DNA of 64,000 nucleotides from Candidatus Poribacteria bacterium. Lineage in GTDB: Bacteria > Poribacteria > WGA-4E > WGA-3G. The stretch lies in the NCBI GenBank assembly GCA_026702755.1, contig JAPPBX010000038.1, forward strand, positions 61,717 to 125,716, given 5' to 3'. The translations under genes and the position numbers were made by a program. The notes below the pieces were generated by a model. It did no database searches and was not told the DNA's origin. It saw only the letters and a list, made by a program, of their open reading frames with translations. Positions 40,732 to 49,455 of the stretch are shown here, one piece after another (positions within the stretch are counted from its first letter, which is position 1; each line of letters starts with the position of its first letter).

Positions 40732-41673
40732 ATGCGCATTCTCTTTATGGGCACCAGTGAGTTTGCTGTTCCAGCACTCAAAGCACTTATCTTCCACAAA
40801 TTTGAACTCATAGGGCTTGTTACACAACCTGACCGACCAAGCGGGCGCGGGAAACGCCTCAGTCCGCCACCTGTCAAGGTAATCGCTGCGGAACACAATA
40901 TACCGATTTATCAACCTGAAAAGGTAAGAAGGCCAGATTTTGTAAAAATCCTTAAACACCTCGCGCCAGATGTAATTGTCGTCGCTGCCTTCGGTCAACT
41001 GTTGCCCCAGACCGTTTTGGATATTCCGCCGTGTGGGACTATCAATTTGCATCCCTCTCTTCTCCCGAAGTATCGGGGTGCCGCCCCGATACAGTGGGCG
41101 TTGATTAATGGTGAAACCGAAACGGGTGTGACACTGATGTTATTAAATGCAGGTGAGGATACGGGTGATATTATTTCGGCAGACCGAGTCTCGATCCGAG
41201 ATGAGGATACCGCTTTTACATTGACGGAACAGTTGGCGCAACTCGGCGCAGCTCAACTCGTCCGATGTCTCTCCGATATGCCAAATGAGGGACCACCATC
41301 GGCGATTCCTCAGAACCATGCCGAAGCAACCCACGCCCCGCGTCTAACAAAGGAGACTGGACACATTGATTGGAATCAACCGGCGACGACAATTCACAAT
41401 CTTGTCAGAGGCACAGCAATCTGGCCCGGTGCTTATACTTTCTTTCGCGAGGGACTTCGACTCAAGGTTATCCGCTGTCAACCACTCCCGCGGACATTTG
41501 CTGCACAACCGGGGACGCTTGAAATAATCGACAGACAAAAGCTCATCGTTGCTACAGGGGAAGGAGTGCTTCAGTTGTTAGAAATTCAACCTGCGACCAA
41601 AAAAGTTATGGAAGCATCCGATTTTATCAATGGTTATCAATTGCAAACGGGCGAGCAATTTTTGACATCATAG
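40732..41673 (+). CDS. fmt: Methionyl-tRNA formyltransferase
   Basis: A 313-aa enzyme that formylates initiator Met-tRNA. MRILFMGTSEFAVPALKAL, TQPDRPSGRGKRLSPPPVK, catalytic N105, H107 (in TINLHPSLLPKYRGAAP) and D143 (AGEDTGDII), and a C-terminal OB domain with the LKVIRCQPL and EGVLQLLEIQPATKKVM blocks. There is no clear Shine-Dalgarno: a repeat end (R3) sits directly before the ATG. The next gene follows two bases after its stop. Confidence 0.93.
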   Translation: MRILFMGTSEFAVPALKALIFHKFELIGLVTQPDRPSGRGKRLSPPPVKVIAAEHNIPIYQPEKVRRPDFVKILKHLAPDVIVVAAFGQLLPQTVLDIPPCGTINLHPSLLPKYRGAAPIQWALINGETETGVTLMLLNAGEDTGDIISADRVSIRDEDTAFTLTEQLAQLGAAQLVRCLSDMPNEGPPSAIPQNHAEATHAPRLTKETGHIDWNQPATTIHNLVRGTAIWPGAYTFFREGLRLKVIRCQPLPRTFAAQPGTLEIIDRQKLIVATGEGVLQLLEIQPATKKVMEASDFINGYQLQTGEQFLTS

Positions 41674-41675
41674 TT

Positions 41676-42653
41676 ATGAATAGCCTTAATGATACCCTAT
41701 TTGCGATATTCAAGGTTTCGTTATACTTCCTAATTCTCTTCGGTATAATTGCCGTGTTAGCCATTTTCGTTATTATTCCGACTTGGGTTAGGACTGAGGA
41801 GGTGCTTGTCCCAAACATCACTGGGAAAACCTATTATGATGCCGTGCAGAGCCTTAATGATGTGGGCCTTCGACCCGCGAAGACGATTCAGGTAGCAAGT
41901 AGTGATGCCCGCAAGGGTGAGGTTGTCTCACAAGATCCGGGGGAGAACTTTAAAATAAAATCGTATCAGCCGGTTAAGATTACAGTCAGTATCGGATCGG
42001 AGTTAGTACCTGTTCCGTCTGTTATTGGAAAATTACGAGCGGATGCTTTTGATACCCTCACAACTGCGGGTTTTCGTCCAAATCGGCTTGCTTTTGTCCA
42101 TTCCGAAAATTATCAGCAAGATACCGTCATCGCGCAAACGCCTCCAGAAGGGGGTGGTCAACGGCGCGGAAGTCCGGTTAATCTTTTGATAAGCCGCGGC
42201 CCCACACCACAATTCATTGAACTTCCGAACTTCCAAGGTCAACGCGCTGCTGATGTCCTCGTCGAACTCGAATCGGTTGGACTAAAAGTTGAGACCAAAT
42301 ATAGTTCGCACCCCAAAATCCCTGAAGGCGCGATTATTGCCCACGAACCGCCAGGGGATGTGATGATAAAAACCGGAGACTTAGTCCTCCTTGAAATTAG
42401 CGGTGTGCAAGGATCGACTGGAGATATTGGAAGATTGCTACCTTTCAAGCACTCCGTCGGCGAAGGAGGGGAGATCTCACGTCAGGTTAGAATTGTTGTG
42501 ATTGATGACTACGGTGAACGCACTGCTGTCAATCAACGCTATGCCCCGGGTACAGTGATTGATTTGGAACAGAAAGGGTTCCGCGTTTTCGGCAAAACGC
42601 GGGTGATCGTTTATGAAGATGGCGAAAGACTGCCTGAAGTGCTTTATCGATAG
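41676..42653 (+). CDS. Membrane-anchored PASTA-domain protein
   Basis: A 325-aa protein: short cytoplasmic tail, one membrane helix (residues about 12-36), then PASTA repeats at about 40-105, 108-175 and 178-245 (VPNITGKTYYDAVQSLNDVGL, VPSVIGKLRADAFDTLTTAGF, ELPNFQGQRAADVLVELESVGL). A C-terminal beta-rich region follows. PASTA domains bind cell-wall muropeptides; in Firmicutes they follow the PrkC kinase domain in the fmt...prkC-rsgA-rpe region. Here the same place between fmt and rpe has PASTA domains with no kinase. Confidence 0.85.
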   Translation: MNSLNDTLFAIFKVSLYFLILFGIIAVLAIFVIIPTWVRTEEVLVPNITGKTYYDAVQSLNDVGLRPAKTIQVASSDARKGEVVSQDPGENFKIKSYQPVKITVSIGSELVPVPSVIGKLRADAFDTLTTAGFRPNRLAFVHSENYQQDTVIAQTPPEGGGQRRGSPVNLLISRGPTPQFIELPNFQGQRAADVLVELESVGLKVETKYSSHPKIPEGAIIAHEPPGDVMIKTGDLVLLEISGVQGSTGDIGRLLPFKHSVGEGGEISRQVRIVVIDDYGERTAVNQRYAPGTVIDLEQKGFRVFGKTRVIVYEDGERLPEVLYR

Positions 42654-42676
42654 GACTTAACCGAAGGAGTGTCCCA

Positions 42677-43336
42677 ATTCTTACCCCTAAAATTGCGCCC
42701 TCATTGCTCGCTGCAGATTTTAGTTGCCTTGGTGAAGAGGTTAGTCGAATCGTTGATGCTGGGGCGGATATGCTTCACTTCGATGTGATGGATGGTGAAT
42801 TTGTCCCTAACTTTGGTATCAGTCCACCGTTTATTGCTGCTGTTCGTCAAATAACCCAAGTCCCATTTGATGTCCACATCATGGTGACGCATCCGCTCCG
42901 TTATATCAGGGCACTTGTCACCGCAGGCGCGGATCTCATTACGTTTCACATCGAAAGTGATGATGCACCAGATGAAGTGATTTCGGCGATCAAAGCGCAG
43001 GGCGTTAAACCCGGTTTGGCATTCTCACCGAAAACGCCGATCTCTGCAGTCACGCCGTATCTTTCAGACATTGACTTAATCCTACCGATGAGTGTTGAAC
43101 CCGGATTTGGGGGTCAAGCCTTTCAGCCGAGCACCCTCGAAAAGATAACGGAATTACGGCAAATCATCCAAGAGTCGGACCTACAATTGGACATCTCTGT
43201 TGACGGTGGTGTAACGACAGAAATTGCCCCTCTTGCTATTGATCGAGGTGCAACGATTCTCGTCGCAGGAACAGCCATCTTCCGCAGTCAGCAGCCGGAA
43301 ACAGTTATTGAACAACTTCGCATAGGTGCAATCTAA
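42677..43336 (+). CDS. rpe: Ribulose-phosphate 3-epimerase
   Basis: A 219-aa TIM barrel interconverting ribulose-5-phosphate and xylulose-5-phosphate. The first strand KIAPSLLAADFSCLGEEV must be included, but no ATG, GTG or TTG precedes it in frame. The ATT at 42677, seven bases after GGAG, is the best start. HFDVMDGEFVPNFGIS, FDVHIMVTHP, MSVEPGFGGQAF and SVDGGVT carry the metal and catalytic residues. With this start the length is the usual 219-220 aa. The alternative TTG at 42704 would remove the first strand. Confidence 0.88.
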   Translation: MLTPKIAPSLLAADFSCLGEEVSRIVDAGADMLHFDVMDGEFVPNFGISPPFIAAVRQITQVPFDVHIMVTHPLRYIRALVTAGADLITFHIESDDAPDEVISAIKAQGVKPGLAFSPKTPISAVTPYLSDIDLILPMSVEPGFGGQAFQPSTLEKITELRQIIQESDLQLDISVDGGVTTEIAPLAIDRGATILVAGTAIFRSQQPETVIEQLRIGAI

Positions 43337-43351
43337 GGCGTTGCTCACAAG

Positions 43352-44092
43352 ATGCACACTTTCTATGTTCCTCCCTCTCAGATCCAAACTCATATTGCTA
43401 CGATTACTGGTTCGGAACATCACCATCTCCGTAATGTTCTCCGCACAACGCCAGGTGAGACTATCCGAATTATTGACGGGCAAGGTAATGTCTATACCGC
43501 AGAAATGCTTGAGACGGACACAAATCGATCTTTAAGCGAAGCCCGAATCCTCACCCACGAATTTCACGCAAAGCCGCCACTTTCGCTCGCCCTGTTTCAA
43601 AGTCTTCCTAAAAACGATAAGATGGAACTGGTTCTCCAAAAAACGACAGAACTCGGAATCACACAGATTGTGCCGATGCACTCAGAGCATGCTCTACAAA
43701 AACCGAGTCAGAACCGATATGAAAGGTGGCATCGTGTTGTTGTCTCTGCCACAAAGCAGTGTAAACGCGCGTGGTTGCCTGAGTTATGCAGCCTGCAGAC
43801 GTTTGAGGCATCTCTTGCACAACTCGAAAAGTTTTCACTTCGGCTGTTGTTCATCAGTCCGAATCATAGTGGTGGATCACAGACACAGCATATCAAGACA
43901 GTTTTGCGAAGGGTTCCCGACCCTACCGCCATCGCGCTCTTTGTTGGACCGGAGGGTGGCTTTTCCGATCAGGAAATTGCCGCTTTGGTTGATAGTGGCT
44001 GCGTCCCTGTGACGCTCGGCACAAACACCTTACGGACAGAAACCGCTGCGATTGCAGCTGTTGCTGTTACCACCTATGAATACCAATTGTAG
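43352..44092 (+). CDS. rsmE: 16S rRNA m3U1498 methyltransferase
   Basis: A 246-aa SPOUT-family enzyme. N-terminal PUA-like part: MHTFYVPPSQI, EHHHLRNVLR, ETIRIIDGQGN. C-terminal knot: QSLPKNDKMELVLQKTTELGITQIVP, ERWHRVVVSATKQCKR, LFVGPEGGFSDQEI, and LGTNTLRTETAAIAAVAVTTYE. It methylates U1498 at N3 (E. coli numbering). The length is typical; it is the last gene of the fmt run. Confidence 0.92.
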   Translation: MHTFYVPPSQIQTHIATITGSEHHHLRNVLRTTPGETIRIIDGQGNVYTAEMLETDTNRSLSEARILTHEFHAKPPLSLALFQSLPKNDKMELVLQKTTELGITQIVPMHSEHALQKPSQNRYERWHRVVVSATKQCKRAWLPELCSLQTFEASLAQLEKFSLRLLFISPNHSGGSQTQHIKTVLRRVPDPTAIALFVGPEGGFSDQEIAALVDSGCVPVTLGTNTLRTETAAIAAVAVTTYEYQL

Positions 44093-44133
44093 GCGTAATT
44101 CTGAAATCACAACGCGCTACGCTAAAAAATTCA

Positions 44134-44162
44134 TTGACAAAGTTCGACGTTTTTTATACAAT
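44134..44162 (+). promoter_or_regulatory. Promoter placed almost on top of the M20 peptidase start
   Basis: Exact TTGACA, 17-bp spacer, TACAAT. The usual start point would be about 44169, and the ATG is at 44171. The transcript would have almost no leader, and no Shine-Dalgarno is seen. Confidence 0.7.
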
Positions 44163-44170
44163 TCCGAACT

Positions 44171-45295
44171 ATGGATGCAAAAGAATTGACCAAAACCCTC
44201 ATCGGGTATAATACAGTAAGTCCCCTCAGCAACGTTGAAGTTATGGATTTTCTGACGGGAACGTTGGGATCCGTTGGTTGTGAGGTAGAGCGGGTTGAAT
44301 ACAAGGACCCAGCGGGTGTTCTGAAGGTAAATCTGATTGGACGCAAAGGACCGGAGAACGGTGAACGCGGGCTTGCACTGCTTGGACATATCGATACCGT
44401 ACCTGCTATCGGTTGGTCGATGGATCCGTTTGAGGCACGGATTGCCGATGGAAAAATGTACGGCAGAGGCAGTTGCGATATGAAGGGCAGCGTCGCTTGT
44501 ATGATTGAGGTTGCATCACACTATGCAGCATCGGATCTAAAGGCACCGCTCTATGTCGTCATCACGGCTGATGAAGAGGTGGGCTACCTCGGGGCAACAG
44601 CGGTTGCCGAAAAGTCACAGATGTTCAAAAAGCACGGCTTTCCGAAGTATGGGGTCATCGGTGAACCGACAGAACTCCATGCAGTATATGCCCACAAAGG
44701 GACTGTCCGCTTTACTGCCACAGCCCACGGGCGTGCAGCGCACAGCAGTACAGGTGAAGGCGACAACGCGAATCTAAAGTTAATTCCGTTTCTTGCAGAA
44801 ATGCGGGATATCTATCACGAATTGATGAGCGATACCCAGTATTTCAACGACGAATTCACACCGCCCTTTACAGACTGGAATATCACTATCAGTGATGGTG
44901 AGTGTGCAGGGAATATTACTTCCCCGTTAAGCGTGTGTTGTATCAATTATCGTCCAATGCCGGGGGACAATGCGCAAGAATGGATAGACCGCGCGCGTGA
45001 CTCGGCTGAAAAGCATGGGTTAATATTCGATTTGTATATTGACGCGCCTCCGGTACGCACGCCACCCGATGCGGAGATTATCCAAGTAGCACTTGAAATA
45101 ACCGGTGAGACTGAACCCCAAACCGTCGCCTATGGCACCGATGCTGCCGTCTTCGCGCAGCACATGGAAACCGTTATCATCGGACCCGGCAGTATTCTAC
45201 AAGCGCATACGGTAGATGAGTGGATGGCGTTGGACCAGTTTCCACAGGGGATCTCAATCTTTAGTCAGTTTGTGAAGCGGTTTTGTGCGGCTTAG
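44171..45295 (+). CDS. M20-family metallopeptidase/deacylase (ArgE/DapE type)
   Basis: A 374-aa di-zinc hydrolase. It has the LLGHIDTVPAIGWSMDPF His, GRGSCDMKGSVACMIE Asp bridge, ITADEEVGYLGA catalytic Glu, GEPTE and the final His in ILQAHTVDEWMALDQF. The dimerisation domain (residues about 180-300) is present. Such enzymes deacylate N-acetylornithine, N-succinyl-diaminopimelate or related substrates; I cannot choose among them. The 3' end overlaps the convergent moaE by 35 bases. Confidence 0.88.
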   Translation: MDAKELTKTLIGYNTVSPLSNVEVMDFLTGTLGSVGCEVERVEYKDPAGVLKVNLIGRKGPENGERGLALLGHIDTVPAIGWSMDPFEARIADGKMYGRGSCDMKGSVACMIEVASHYAASDLKAPLYVVITADEEVGYLGATAVAEKSQMFKKHGFPKYGVIGEPTELHAVYAHKGTVRFTATAHGRAAHSSTGEGDNANLKLIPFLAEMRDIYHELMSDTQYFNDEFTPPFTDWNITISDGECAGNITSPLSVCCINYRPMPGDNAQEWIDRARDSAEKHGLIFDLYIDAPPVRTPPDAEIIQVALEITGETEPQTVAYGTDAAVFAQHMETVIIGPGSILQAHTVDEWMALDQFPQGISIFSQFVKRFCAA

Positions 45296-45722
45296 GCGCA
45301 TCAAAAAAGACGGCATCCGGTTTGACCCATTCTGTTTCGCCGTCTGCCCACACTTCACGCTTCCAGATAGGTACGATCTGTTTGAGGCGGTCCATCGCGT
45401 ATTTACACGCTTCAAACCCATCTTTACGGTGGGGGGATGCGACTGCTACTGCTACGCTCACCTCACCGATTTCTAATTTCCCGACGCGGTGAACCATCGC
45501 AACACGGTCGAGATCCCATTTGTCTGAAATTTCTTGTGCGATCTCTGCCATTTTTTTCTCTGCCATCGGTGGGTATGCCTCGTATTCAAGGCACTTTACT
45601 GGTCTACCATCGGTGTTGTTCCGAACCGTGCCGAGGAATAGCACTACCGCACCCGCATCCGGTCCCTCCACCGCTTCACGCACTTCCTCGCCTGTAATGG
45701 TTTCGGTAATTATCTTAAACAT
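45261..45722 (-). CDS. moaE: Molybdopterin synthase catalytic subunit MoaE
   Basis: A 153-aa protein from ATG 45722. It has the GAVVLFLGTVRNNTDG block, LEYEAYPPMAEKKM, VHRVGKLEIGE, and the SPHRKDGFEACKYAMDRLKQIVPIWKRE active-site region with the conserved Lys. MoaE transfers sulfur from MoaD thiocarboxylate onto cPMP to form molybdopterin. The start overlaps moaD by eight bases. Its Shine-Dalgarno GGGAGG is formed by the diglycine codons of moaD. Confidence 0.93.
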   Translation of the reverse strand: MFKIITETITGEEVREAVEGPDAGAVVLFLGTVRNNTDGRPVKCLEYEAYPPMAEKKMAEIAQEISDKWDLDRVAMVHRVGKLEIGEVSVAVAVASPHRKDGFEACKYAMDRLKQIVPIWKREVWADGETEWVKPDAVFFDAPKPHKTASQTD

Positions 45723-45969
45723 CACAGCCTCCCGTTACAGGCGGAATTAGGGCGACCTCGTCTCCCTCCGTGAGTTCCGTGTTTTCCGTAGCATATTCCC
45801 AATTGACAGACATTTGCATCACTTCATAAAACTCGGCGATTTCGGGCCATTCTTCCTCAAGGCGTTTTAATATCGTGTTTACGGTGGCACCGTCCGGTAG
45901 TTCCATCTCTTCTTCGGATCTATCTAACATTTCGTGGCATACGGCGAAGTATTTAACTGTGACGTTCAT
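45715..45969 (-). CDS. moaD: Molybdopterin synthase sulfur carrier subunit MoaD, extended C-terminus
   Basis: An 84-aa ubiquitin-fold protein: MNVTVKYFAVCHEML, LPDGATVNTILKRLEEEW, and TEGDEVALIPPVTGG. The family ends at Gly-Gly, which is adenylated and thiocarboxylated. Here three residues (Cys-Asp-Val) follow the GG before TAA. The Cys codon and the rest lie where moaE's start region begins. Either a processing protease trims the tail or the reading frame end has drifted; a sequencing error is also possible. Confidence 0.88.
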   Translation of the reverse strand: MNVTVKYFAVCHEMLDRSEEEMELPDGATVNTILKRLEEEWPEIAEFYEVMQMSVNWEYATENTELTEGDEVALIPPVTGGCDV

Positions 45970-46095
45970 AAAAATTCCTTTCCAACAGAGTTTTGGCGGT
46001 TAGCAGCACATGGACTATATGAATAAAGTATAGCACAAAATCAGTTATGTAGCAACCTCTTTACTATAAACTGCTCGACAAAATTCAGAATTGTA

Positions 46096-46124
46096 TTGAT
46101 TTTTGTTGAAGGTTCTGATAGAAT
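46096..46124 (+). promoter_or_regulatory. Promoter of the lipoprotein gene
   Basis: TTGATT, 17-bp spacer, TAGAAT, followed by a ~50-base leader and an AGGAGG ribosome site before 46181. Confidence 0.6.
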
Positions 46125-46180
46125 AGGAGGACCGTGTGAATGTAATTCACCTATTTCGGACTTAACGCAGGAGGTAAACT

Positions 46181-46804
46181 ATGAGACCGAAAGCGATTTG
46201 TTATTTCATCCTCGTTTTGCTGGTTTCCGCTGGATTGATGGCTTGCGGCGGCGATACTGATGATGATACGGAAGCACCCGATAAGCAAACCCAACCGACA
46301 GCGACAACACCTTCCGAAACAGCACAACCAGAGATCGCTGCTGGAAGGGATGTTGACTTTGCCGCTGAGGAGCAAGCGATCCGCGATCTTTATGCGGTGT
46401 ACACTGCTGCCCATGGCGACAAAGATACTGACACGCTTGCAGAGGTTTGGCTCAGAAGTGAGGAGAGGGACGTTCTTACCGCTTGGACTTTCTGGGCAGG
46501 TGCCTTTGAGAGGAATGTAGGATGGAAAGAAGTAACAAAGGCATGGGACGGAATCTTCCGACTGCGCGGCGGTAATATGGTGGTTGACATCACCTACATC
46601 GCTATTGATAGCAAAGGCAAAGCAGCCGTTCTGCGAGGTGCATATAATTGGGGTAATCAGAGAGGCGATTTGATTTCCGCACTGAACAATGACGGTAAAG
46701 GTTGGAAGATTCGCTCGATTGATTATACGGATGGAAAATTTGGGAAACAGGTTAAAGACATTGTTGAACCTGCCTATACCTTCGGAGAGATTGCCGAGGA
46801 ATAA
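46181..46804 (+). CDS. Lipoprotein with an NTF2/SnoaL-like domain
   Basis: A 207-aa protein with a lipobox (LVSAGLMAC, Cys about residue 22) and an acidic, Thr/Pro-rich linker. From about residue 62 the order EEQAIRDLYAVYTAAHGDKDTDTL...W, VGWKEVTKAWDGIF and a final VLRGAYNWG...IRSIDY resembles SnoaL/DUF4440-like nutrient or calcium-binding folds. Export and lipidation depend on LspA. Function unknown. Confidence 0.78.
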   Translation: MRPKAICYFILVLLVSAGLMACGGDTDDDTEAPDKQTQPTATTPSETAQPEIAAGRDVDFAAEEQAIRDLYAVYTAAHGDKDTDTLAEVWLRSEERDVLTAWTFWAGAFERNVGWKEVTKAWDGIFRLRGGNMVVDITYIAIDSKGKAAVLRGAYNWGNQRGDLISALNNDGKGWKIRSIDYTDGKFGKQVKDIVEPAYTFGEIAEE

Positions 46805-46846
46805 AGTTAAGAGTAAGTTTTCACTTGCAAACTTCGCGCAAAAAAG

Positions 46847-47203
46847 ATGGACAAACTCATCCTCAAAGGCATTCGATTTCACGGCTACCACGGCGTTCCC
46901 GAAGCGGAACGCCAAGTCGGTGGCCCTTATGAAGTTGATGCTGTCTTAGGATGTGCTCTCACAAACCCCGGCAGTACGGACGCACTTTCTGACACAATCG
47001 ATTACGCTGAAGTCGTCGCGCGTATCGTTGAGATTGGTACGCAGCAATCCTTCCAACTTATTGAAGCACTCGCTGAAAAAATAGCCGCAGTGATTTTGGA
47101 ACAATTTGCTGTGGATGAGGTGCGTCTCACTGTCAAGAAACTGAATCCCCCTATTGAACAACCGATTGACTATTTTGCCGTTGAGATTTTTCGTAATGCA
47201 TAG
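46847..47203 (+). CDS. folB: Dihydroneopterin aldolase
   Basis: A 118-aa FolB: DKLILKGIRFHGYHGVPEAERQVGGPYEVDAVL, then DTIDYAEVVARI, FQLIEALAEKIA and RLTVKKLNPPI. The catalytic Glu (of VPEAERQ) and Lys (VKKLNPP) are conserved. It converts dihydroneopterin to hydroxymethyl-dihydropterin in folate synthesis. The end overlaps the next gene by eight bases. Confidence 0.9.
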   Translation: MDKLILKGIRFHGYHGVPEAERQVGGPYEVDAVLGCALTNPGSTDALSDTIDYAEVVARIVEIGTQQSFQLIEALAEKIAAVILEQFAVDEVRLTVKKLNPPIEQPIDYFAVEIFRNA

Positions 47204-48395
47204 ATTTTGTGTCGCCATCTGTTTACTGCTATTGTTAATGCCAGCCACTATCGCACAAGCCGGTGGCGAGAAGAAAACACTGTTTCCCGATTTGGCACAA
47301 GGTCTCCATCTCTATCGTTACGACTGGGATGTCGAAACGTGTGTGCTTTACGTTGCAGAGATGTCCCGTCATGAAGTGCCGCTGCATTTTGAAGTAATGC
47401 TCGCAAACGCGCAAGTACTCGGTAAAGAGACCGTTCGTTCGATGGCAAACCGGCGCACACAACGCGGAGACCGGCGTGTTCTCGTCGCAGTCAATGGTGG
47501 CTTCGGGGTTCTCGGTGATATGCGGGGTTACGGTGGTGTGTTAGAGAATTTGCATATCCAAGATGGCGAATTGATCACACAACCAACCGATACCGAGGCG
47601 TGCTTCGGTGTAACCGAATCTGGCGAGTTCCTGAGCACTCCCGTTGAGATGAAAGCCAACTTGCAAATAGGCGCGCACACACTTCCACTCGGATGCATCA
47701 ATCAGCGTAGACTTGATGGATGTCAAGTGACGCTTTATACTCCACGACTCGGTGAATCAACGCGCACCAACCGCCGCCGAGGTAGCGAAGTAATACTCAG
47801 CGGACTTCCACTCCCTTTAACGCCAGATTATACACATTCCTACCGTGTAGAGAAAGTCTCACGCGATGGAAATAGCACGATTCCACGGGACGGGGCAGTT
47901 CTCTGGATTAACACACGCTTAAAGAATCCAAGTGTTTCTCAATTCAATACTGGTGCGAGCGGGACCCTTACGCTTACCCTTTCACCGCCTGAGTGGAATC
48001 AAGTCCAACATGCTATTGGCGGACGGCTCCGACTCCTCAAGGACGGGAAAATAAATGAAACAATTGCGGAGATGCACCACGCCGAAAAACGACATACACC
48101 CGGCAAACGCGCATCAGTGCTGAATCTCAGCCATGAGCCACGCACCGCACTTGGCTATAATGCGGATAAACTCTTTTTAGTGGTCGCTGATGGACGGCAA
48201 CCGAAGTATAGCACCGGTTTGACGCTTTACGAACTCGCCAGTATTCTCATTGAACTCGGCGCAACGGAAGCGATTAATCTCGATGGTGGCTCCTCCAGTA
48301 CCTTTGTTGTTGAGGGTAAGGTCGTCAATAAGCCTTCTGGGCAGCAGGAGCGGGATGTTTTGAACGCTGTCTTTATTACAGCAGATGTACCGTAG
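47196..48395 (+). CDS. Secreted phosphodiester glycosidase-domain (NAGPA-like) protein
   Basis: A 399-aa protein from ATG 47196, with a signal peptide (FCVAICLLLLLMPATIAQAGG). The N-terminal part begins with LAQGLHLYRYDWDVETCVLYV. The C-terminal part has the NAGPA signature RTALGYNADKLFLVVADGRQ, GLTLYELASILIELGATEAINLDGG and SSSTFVVEGKVVNKPSG. This family cleaves GlcNAc-alpha-phosphodiesters or related bonds in exopolysaccharides. It is probably in the same transcript as folB, though a functional link is not obvious. Confidence 0.85.
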   Translation: MHRFCVAICLLLLLMPATIAQAGGEKKTLFPDLAQGLHLYRYDWDVETCVLYVAEMSRHEVPLHFEVMLANAQVLGKETVRSMANRRTQRGDRRVLVAVNGGFGVLGDMRGYGGVLENLHIQDGELITQPTDTEACFGVTESGEFLSTPVEMKANLQIGAHTLPLGCINQRRLDGCQVTLYTPRLGESTRTNRRRGSEVILSGLPLPLTPDYTHSYRVEKVSRDGNSTIPRDGAVLWINTRLKNPSVSQFNTGASGTLTLTLSPPEWNQVQHAIGGRLRLLKDGKINETIAEMHHAEKRHTPGKRASVLNLSHEPRTALGYNADKLFLVVADGRQPKYSTGLTLYELASILIELGATEAINLDGGSSSTFVVEGKVVNKPSGQQERDVLNAVFITADVP

Positions 48396-48423
48396 GTACA
48401 ACAGACAACCTCGGAGACGGACC

Positions 48424-49455
48424 TTGAAAATAGCGAATAGATTTCTAATATTACTATCACTGCTCTTTTGTTCTATCTTAGTCATTAATTCCACAGGTGC
48501 TGCGGAACTGCTCAGGGCAATCCCACTTTCGCAAACAGCGATTCAGCTACACTTTGATGAAGAATTGTTACCAGAGGAGGCAGAAAACCCCAAGAGTTAC
48601 CAAATTGTACCAGATGTCCAACTTGAATACGGACTACTTGATCAACGAATGAACCGCACCTTACTGATTCTTAAAACACCATTAGATGTAGGGGAAACCT
48701 ATCAACTTACGTTTCAAAATTCACCAACTAAAATAAAAATAACACTTCCACCGGTGAACGAAATAGCCTTTGGGACAGGGAACTCCGTTACATTCTCTGG
48801 GAAGGCACAGGACACGACGCTCGTCGTCAATAAGGATCGAAAGACCCGAAACAACAATGCCGGGGCGGAACCAAACCTCTTATGTGATCCGGCAGGAAGC
48901 GTCTTTTTCGTCGCTTTTGACATGTTTGATGCGTTTGAGGACATGGGTATCCGAGATCCAACACAAGTCTTGGAAGCAACGATAAGTCTATATGCACAAC
49001 AGTCTGATACAGACGCTGCACAGACCGTTATCTTCCGTCGTGTTTTGCTCCCGTGGAAAGAGGGTAGAGGGACATCGACACGCGCTGAGGATAACGAACT
49101 CACCTACAATAGTGCCTTGCATCGCAACCTTCCCTGGAATAAGCCCCCCGCGCAAGCGATGTTGGCGGGGATAGATGGCGATAATGAAAGCGATTACAAC
49201 GGTTCCGAGGATGTCGCACATCGGATTGATGGAACGTGCGAGATTCAGGAAGCAGGAAAACATTATCTGTTCAAAAGTGAGCTGCTCACGGATGCGGTAC
49301 GTTTTTGGGTCGCGAATCCCGATTACAACTATGGGTATCTCTTCGCCTTGCGCGATGGCACCGCACCAGTCGTTTTTTCTTCAAAAGAGGCGACCGATGA
49401 AAGTCTGCGCCCGATGTTGACAATCCGGTACCAGACGACTTCCAATTCCGAATAG
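48424..49455 (+). CDS. Secreted protein with a C-terminal DNRLRE-like beta domain
   Basis: A 343-aa protein. I prefer TTG 48424, seven bases after GGAG, over ATG 48385; it directly begins KIANRFLILLSLLFCSILVI, a signal peptide. The first domain (residues 30-110) is a beta-sandwich-like stretch (AIPLSQTAIQLHFDEEL). The second has VTFSGKAQDTTLVVNKDRKTRNN, a DNRLRE-like pattern, FDMFDAFEDMGI and WVANPDYNYGYLFALRD. The domain assignment is tentative; it may be a structural extracellular protein. Confidence 0.65.
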   Translation: MKIANRFLILLSLLFCSILVINSTGAAELLRAIPLSQTAIQLHFDEELLPEEAENPKSYQIVPDVQLEYGLLDQRMNRTLLILKTPLDVGETYQLTFQNSPTKIKITLPPVNEIAFGTGNSVTFSGKAQDTTLVVNKDRKTRNNNAGAEPNLLCDPAGSVFFVAFDMFDAFEDMGIRDPTQVLEATISLYAQQSDTDAAQTVIFRRVLLPWKEGRGTSTRAEDNELTYNSALHRNLPWNKPPAQAMLAGIDGDNESDYNGSEDVAHRIDGTCEIQEAGKHYLFKSELLTDAVRFWVANPDYNYGYLFALRDGTAPVVFSSKEATDESLRPMLTIRYQTTSNSE

